Positions 61,415 to 64,000 of a stretch of 64,000 nt of DNA are shown here, one piece after another (the stretch's first letter is position 1; every line of letters begins with the position of its first letter). The DNA lies in the NCBI RefSeq assembly GCF_900096975.1, contig NZ_FMYQ01000015.1, forward strand, positions 90,988 to 154,987, written 5' to 3'. The notes beneath the pieces are model-generated. The model searched no databases and was not told the origin of the DNA. It saw nothing but the letters and a program-made list of their open reading frames with translations. Position numbers and translations under genes: made by a program. Source of the stretch: Paraburkholderia lycopersici (GTDB lineage: Bacteria; Pseudomonadota; Gammaproteobacteria; Burkholderiales; Burkholderiaceae).

Positions 61415-61651
61415 CTAGCGCCGCCCCTCGCGCGAGTCGGGGCTCGCGCCGCTGTCGTCTTTGGTGCGCTCCTGGTATGCATCGCCGCCCCAGCGGTCCG
61501 TGTCCTCGATGCCGCTTTCGCGGTCGCTGTGGCCCTGTCGCCCCACCGAGCGCGGCGCCTGCGGATGGCGCCGCGCGAGCGGCTCGCTCCCTTCGTGCTG
61601 CGGACGCTTGACGTTCATGCCGTCTTCGTCCGGCGATTCGTGTTGCTTCAT
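61415..61651 (-). CDS. Hypothetical small hydrophilic protein
   Basis: A 78-residue very polar protein (MKQHESPDEDGMNVKRPQHE start) without hydrophobic segments, probably disordered. Two adjacent ATGs are possible; the second (61651) has the better distance to AAGGAGG. Composition is like other small stress proteins of Burkholderiaceae. No family recognised. Confidence 0.65.
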   Translation of the reverse strand: MKQHESPDEDGMNVKRPQHEGSEPLARRHPQAPRSVGRQGHSDRESGIEDTDRWGGDAYQERTKDDSGASPDSREGRR

Positions 61652-61691
61652 CATTGCCTCCTTGCCGGTACAGGGACCGCTGCTCATTCGC

Positions 61692-62270
61692 TCATTCGCG
61701 CAGTGGCTCGACGGTGCGGGTCGGATCGAAGTCGGCCCAATGGCCCTGTTGCCACCGGCCATCCGCACGCTCGATCTCGACTCCTCCCGCTGCGCCCAGC
61801 ACCTGCGCGGCGGCGTGCTGCGTGCCGGGGCTCACGTGCACGGCCACCAGCACGCCGGACTCGCGCTGCCGTGGGGTGCCGTCCGGCTCATGGCCGGCGT
61901 CGGGCCGACCCGCCTTGCCGCCGCCCCTCGTCTGCCATAGCGCGCCCGCGAGCGTGCCCAGATAGGCGCCCACGCCGGCCGCCACCGCCAGCACCAGTAG
62001 CGAGCGGAAAACGATATACGAGAACAGCACGCCGAGCACGAGACCAACCACGGCGCCGCCCGCCGCTCCGGCTGCCGCGCCTGCCGACGAGCCGCGCGAA
62101 CCAGGGTCGACGAACTCGTCGCCGCCTACGGGAAAACGCGCGTGCTGGCCGCTCGGATTCACGAAGAACGAGGCGACATCCTCACCGGCGAAACCGCTCG
62201 CATGCAGCTTGTCGACGGCCACTTCCGCTTCATGTAGCGTCGTGAAGCGGCTCGCTACGATCATAGACAT
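61692..62270 (-). CDS. Glycine-zipper membrane protein, general-stress type
   Basis: A 192-residue protein. The N-terminal 45 residues (MIVASRFTTLHEAEVAVDKL, then ASGFAGEDVASFFVNP) look like the N-terminal fold of general-stress proteins that has a ferredoxin-like shape. A glycine-zipper pair of helices follows (about 68-115: AGAAAGAAGGAVVGLVLGVLF, then a second), then a basic linker and a C-terminal domain with VAVHVSPGTQHAAAQVLGAAG. GGAGG precedes the ATG. It is divergent from the DUF3022 gene. Confidence 0.75.
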   Translation of the reverse strand: MSMIVASRFTTLHEAEVAVDKLHASGFAGEDVASFFVNPSGQHARFPVGGDEFVDPGSRGSSAGAAAGAAGGAVVGLVLGVLFSYIVFRSLLVLAVAAGVGAYLGTLAGALWQTRGGGKAGRPDAGHEPDGTPRQRESGVLVAVHVSPGTQHAAAQVLGAAGGVEIERADGRWQQGHWADFDPTRTVEPLRE

Positions 62271-62407
62271 GGCTTCCTCCCTCGATTGGGCACGTACCGG
62301 AAGCCCCGCATCGCTCGTGCCCGATTCGCCCAGCGCGGCGCGGGACGCCTGCGGTACGCGCGTTGCGCACCGCAACGGCATCAACCTGCATGTGCGTGGG
62401 AGGGACC

Positions 62408-62788
62408 ATGAACACCTTCGATTTCGATCAGCGGATCGAGGAAATCCAGCTCGCTGTCGCCGACATCTTCGAATCGCCCAAGCGGCCGGCCGTCAGTCTC
62501 ATCGACGAGGGCGAGACGGTAATCATCCAGCTCTCGTGGGTCGTGGAGTCGCACCGCGACACTTCGCTCGACGCGCGCTGCGCCGTTACGCTGCGTTTCG
62601 CGCGCGCGCAACTCGAGCGCTACGCGCGGCTGGACACGGCCCGCCGGCGCATGATCCAGCAGCGCATTCGCGAGCGGGTGCGCGAGCGCTTCGCCGCGCG
62701 CGAAACGCCGCCCGCGATTCAGGGAGATTGCTCAGTGGAAATCGTCATGGACGATTCGGAGTTCGAAACGCCAGAGGGCTTTCTTTGA
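62408..62788 (+). CDS. DUF3022-type protein
   Basis: A 126-residue cytoplasmic protein of a family largely confined to Burkholderiaceae (DUF3022-like): FDQRIEEIQLAVADIFESP, SLDARCAVTLRFARAQLERYA and RRRMIQQRIRERVRERF are its conserved blocks. GGGAGGG before the ATG is a strong site. Function unknown; its place among stress-type genes may be meaningful. Confidence 0.8.
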   Translation: MNTFDFDQRIEEIQLAVADIFESPKRPAVSLIDEGETVIIQLSWVVESHRDTSLDARCAVTLRFARAQLERYARLDTARRRMIQQRIRERVRERFAARETPPAIQGDCSVEIVMDDSEFETPEGFL

Positions 62789-62822
62789 AAGCTTTCCGGA
62801 AATCTCCGCAGCACAATGCAAA

Positions 62823-62872
62823 ACCGCCGCAAACGCAGGCTCGTTTTGCTCGTTGCCTGCGCCTGCGGCGGT
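62823..62872. terminator. Long hairpin between convergent DUF3022 and phaB genes
   Basis: ACCGCCGC (62823-62830) and CGCAGGC (62834-62840) pair with GCCTGCG (62855-62861) and GCGGCGGT (62865-62872), giving 15 bp in two stems with a 3x3 internal loop and a 14-nt loop. It lies between convergent genes and may act on both strands, though no T-run follows. Confidence 0.5.
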
Positions 62873-62921
62873 CGGTACGAATTGCCGCTGCCTCATGCGT
62901 CGCGCATCGCCAGACCAAAGT

Positions 62922-62937
62922 CGCCTGACATCAGGCG
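62922..62937 (-). terminator. Short hairpin after phaB
   Basis: CGCCTGA and TCAGGCG (62922-62928 and 62931-62937) form a perfect 7-bp inverted repeat with a 2-base spacer, 11 bp after the phaB stop. The T-rich part that follows is weak. Confidence 0.4.
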
Positions 62938-62947
62938 CGACATCGTG

Positions 62948-63691
62948 TCACTGCATGTGCTGCCCGCCGTTGATGGGAATGTTCGCCCCCGTCACGAAGC
63001 CTGCTTCGTCCGAACAGAGGAACAACACGAGCGCCGCGACTTCGCACGGATTGCCGAGGCGCCCCATGGGAATCTGCGGCAGGATCTTCGAATCGAGGAT
63101 GTCCTGCGGAATGGCGGTCACCATTTTCGTGGCGAGATAGCCCGGCGAGATGGTGTTCACGGTCACCCCCTTGCGAGCCACTTCCAGTGCGAGCGACTTC
63201 GTGAAGCCGTGCATGCCGGCCTTCGCGGCCGCGTAGTTGGTCTGCCCAACCGAGCCCTTCGAGCCGTTCACCGACGAGATATTGATGATGCGGCCCCACG
63301 AGCGCTCGACCATGCCGTCGCACAGCGGCTTGGAGATATTGAAGATGGAGTCGAGATTGGTGCGCAGCACGGCGTCCCAGTTCACCTTGTCGAGTTTCCT
63401 GAACGTCATGTCGCGCGTGATACCCGCGTTGTTCACGAGAATGTCCACGGGTCCGATCTCGCTCTGGATCTTCGCCGCGCCGCGCTGGCAGGACTCGTAA
63501 TCGGCCACGTCCATGCCGTACGCATGAAACTCCCGGTCCGTCTCTTTCATACGGGCCAGCCAGTCTTCGGCCCCCGCGTTATCGGGCGAGTACGTCACGA
63601 CGACACGATAGCCCGCGTCGTGAAGCTTGACACTGATGGCCTCGCCAAGGCCGCCCATACCGCCCGTTACCAATGCAATACGATTAGTCAT
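62948..63691 (-). CDS. phaB: Acetoacetyl-CoA reductase
   Basis: A 247-residue NADPH-dependent short-chain dehydrogenase that reduces acetoacetyl-CoA to (R)-3-hydroxybutyryl-CoA for polyhydroxybutyrate synthesis. TGGMGGLG (9-16) binds the cofactor; the catalytic residues are S140, Y153 and K157 (NISSVNGSKG and NYAAAKAGM). The sequence RKLDKVNWDAVLRTNLDS is typical of PhaB. ATG at 63691. The phaA thiolase gene lies 215 bp upstream on the same strand, the standard pha order. Confidence 0.95.
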   Translation of the reverse strand: MTNRIALVTGGMGGLGEAISVKLHDAGYRVVVTYSPDNAGAEDWLARMKETDREFHAYGMDVADYESCQRGAAKIQSEIGPVDILVNNAGITRDMTFRKLDKVNWDAVLRTNLDSIFNISKPLCDGMVERSWGRIINISSVNGSKGSVGQTNYAAAKAGMHGFTKSLALEVARKGVTVNTISPGYLATKMVTAIPQDILDSKILPQIPMGRLGNPCEVAALVLFLCSDEAGFVTGANIPINGGQHMQ

Positions 63692-63906
63692 CCTGTATAT
63701 CCGCGAGAGGTTTACGTCAATAAAGCATGGCGCTTGCGCGAGCAAGCGCCACATGCATCGTCGCCCTGCTTCGTCTCTCCACCAAGGTGAAGACAAGACA
63801 GAGACCGCGCGGCTTCTAGTCAGCTTCTAATATTGCGCGTGGTTGCTGCTGACGGTCCGCCGCCGCTTGCGCGCGCGGCAAACCGCTTACTGCCCCGAAA
63901 AACGAA

Positions 63907-64000
63907 TCAGCCGCGTTCGAGCGCGAGCGCCACGCCCATGCCGCCGCCGATGCACAGCGACGCCAGCCCGCGCTTCGCGTCGCGGCGCTGCATTTCATGC
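63907..64000 (-). CDS. phaA: Acetyl-CoA acetyltransferase, C-terminal end (rest outside window)
   Basis: The last 31 residues of a beta-ketothiolase: HEMQRRDAKRGLASLCIGGG then MGVALALERG and stop. The Cys in LCIGGGMG is the second catalytic cysteine of thiolases. The gene continues beyond the right edge. It precedes phaB, as expected for a pha operon that condenses two acetyl-CoA and then reduces the product. Confidence 0.9.
   Translation of the reverse strand, partial: HEMQRRDAKRGLASLCIGGGMGVALALERG

Noticed and set aside
1..64000. CRISPR arrays, tRNA or rRNA genes, insertion sequences
   Set aside because: No regular spacer-repeat pattern, no tRNA-like cloverleaf or rRNA sequence and no transposase were seen. 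Only the lone recombinase hints at mobility.

Overview
The window is a GC-rich (by eye well above 60%) chromosomal segment of a Burkholderiaceae bacterium, most like Paraburkholderia or Burkholderia. The evidence is the RcoM heme regulator with the residue numbering of Burkholderia xenovorans RcoM-2, small families common in that group (DUF934, DUF3175 and DUF3022 types), a phaA-phaB pair, and many LysR/GntR-controlled catabolic clusters. No rRNA, tRNA or CRISPR array was recognised.

Left part (1-14 kb). The 3' end of a siroheme sulfite/nitrite reductase and its DUF934 partner is followed by a stand-alone tyrosine recombinase. Next comes a leftward aerobic carbon monoxide dehydrogenase operon, coxM-S-L-G-D-E-F plus a MocA-type cytidylyltransferase, with several 4- to 7-bp gene overlaps. 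CoxL carries the form I active-site motif AYRCSFR, so it should be a true CO dehydrogenase. The divergent gene is rcoM, the PAS-heme/LytTR CO sensor, with His74, Cys94 and Met104 all present. The intergenic space holds two inverted repeats that may be operators. A universal stress protein and a triple-BON protein follow, each with an FNR/ANR-like box about 70-76 bp upstream of its start.

Middle part (14-36 kb). This holds a phospholipase D/cardiolipin synthase, a DnaJ-domain protein, a small iron-permease-family protein and two divergent soluble hybrid histidine kinases. From 21.4 to 23.3 kb lies a patch of decay: a histidine phosphatase frameshifted in its RH motif, a frameshifted CBS-domain gene and a small acidic gene with two in-frame stops. 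A sulfonate-type ABC importer follows, whose first gene has a 15-bp tandem duplication of its ribosome-binding site and start codon. Then come an XRE regulator with a divergent SDR gene, a MocR-like regulator, a phytanoyl-CoA-dioxygenase-like enzyme with a divergent LacI regulator, and a LysR regulator with divergent mmsA.

Right part (36-64 kb). It begins with a hipBA toxin-antitoxin pair behind repeated operators. A LysR/M20 peptidase/MFS/serine hydrolase cluster follows. Next is a 2-hydroxyacid cluster: an FAD/Fe-S dehydrogenase, an MFS transporter and a class V aminotransferase, with a divergent GntR regulator that has two matching operators. Then come a truncated LysR remnant beside an M20D amidohydrolase, a Gly-rich secreted protein, a PfpI-family protein, Kup and LysE. 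Between 55 and 63 kb are many small stress-type or unknown proteins and a Tat-exported HiPIP with a good promoter, interrupted by a LysR/aminotransferase/amino-acid-binding-protein cluster. The window ends with phaB and the last codons of phaA.
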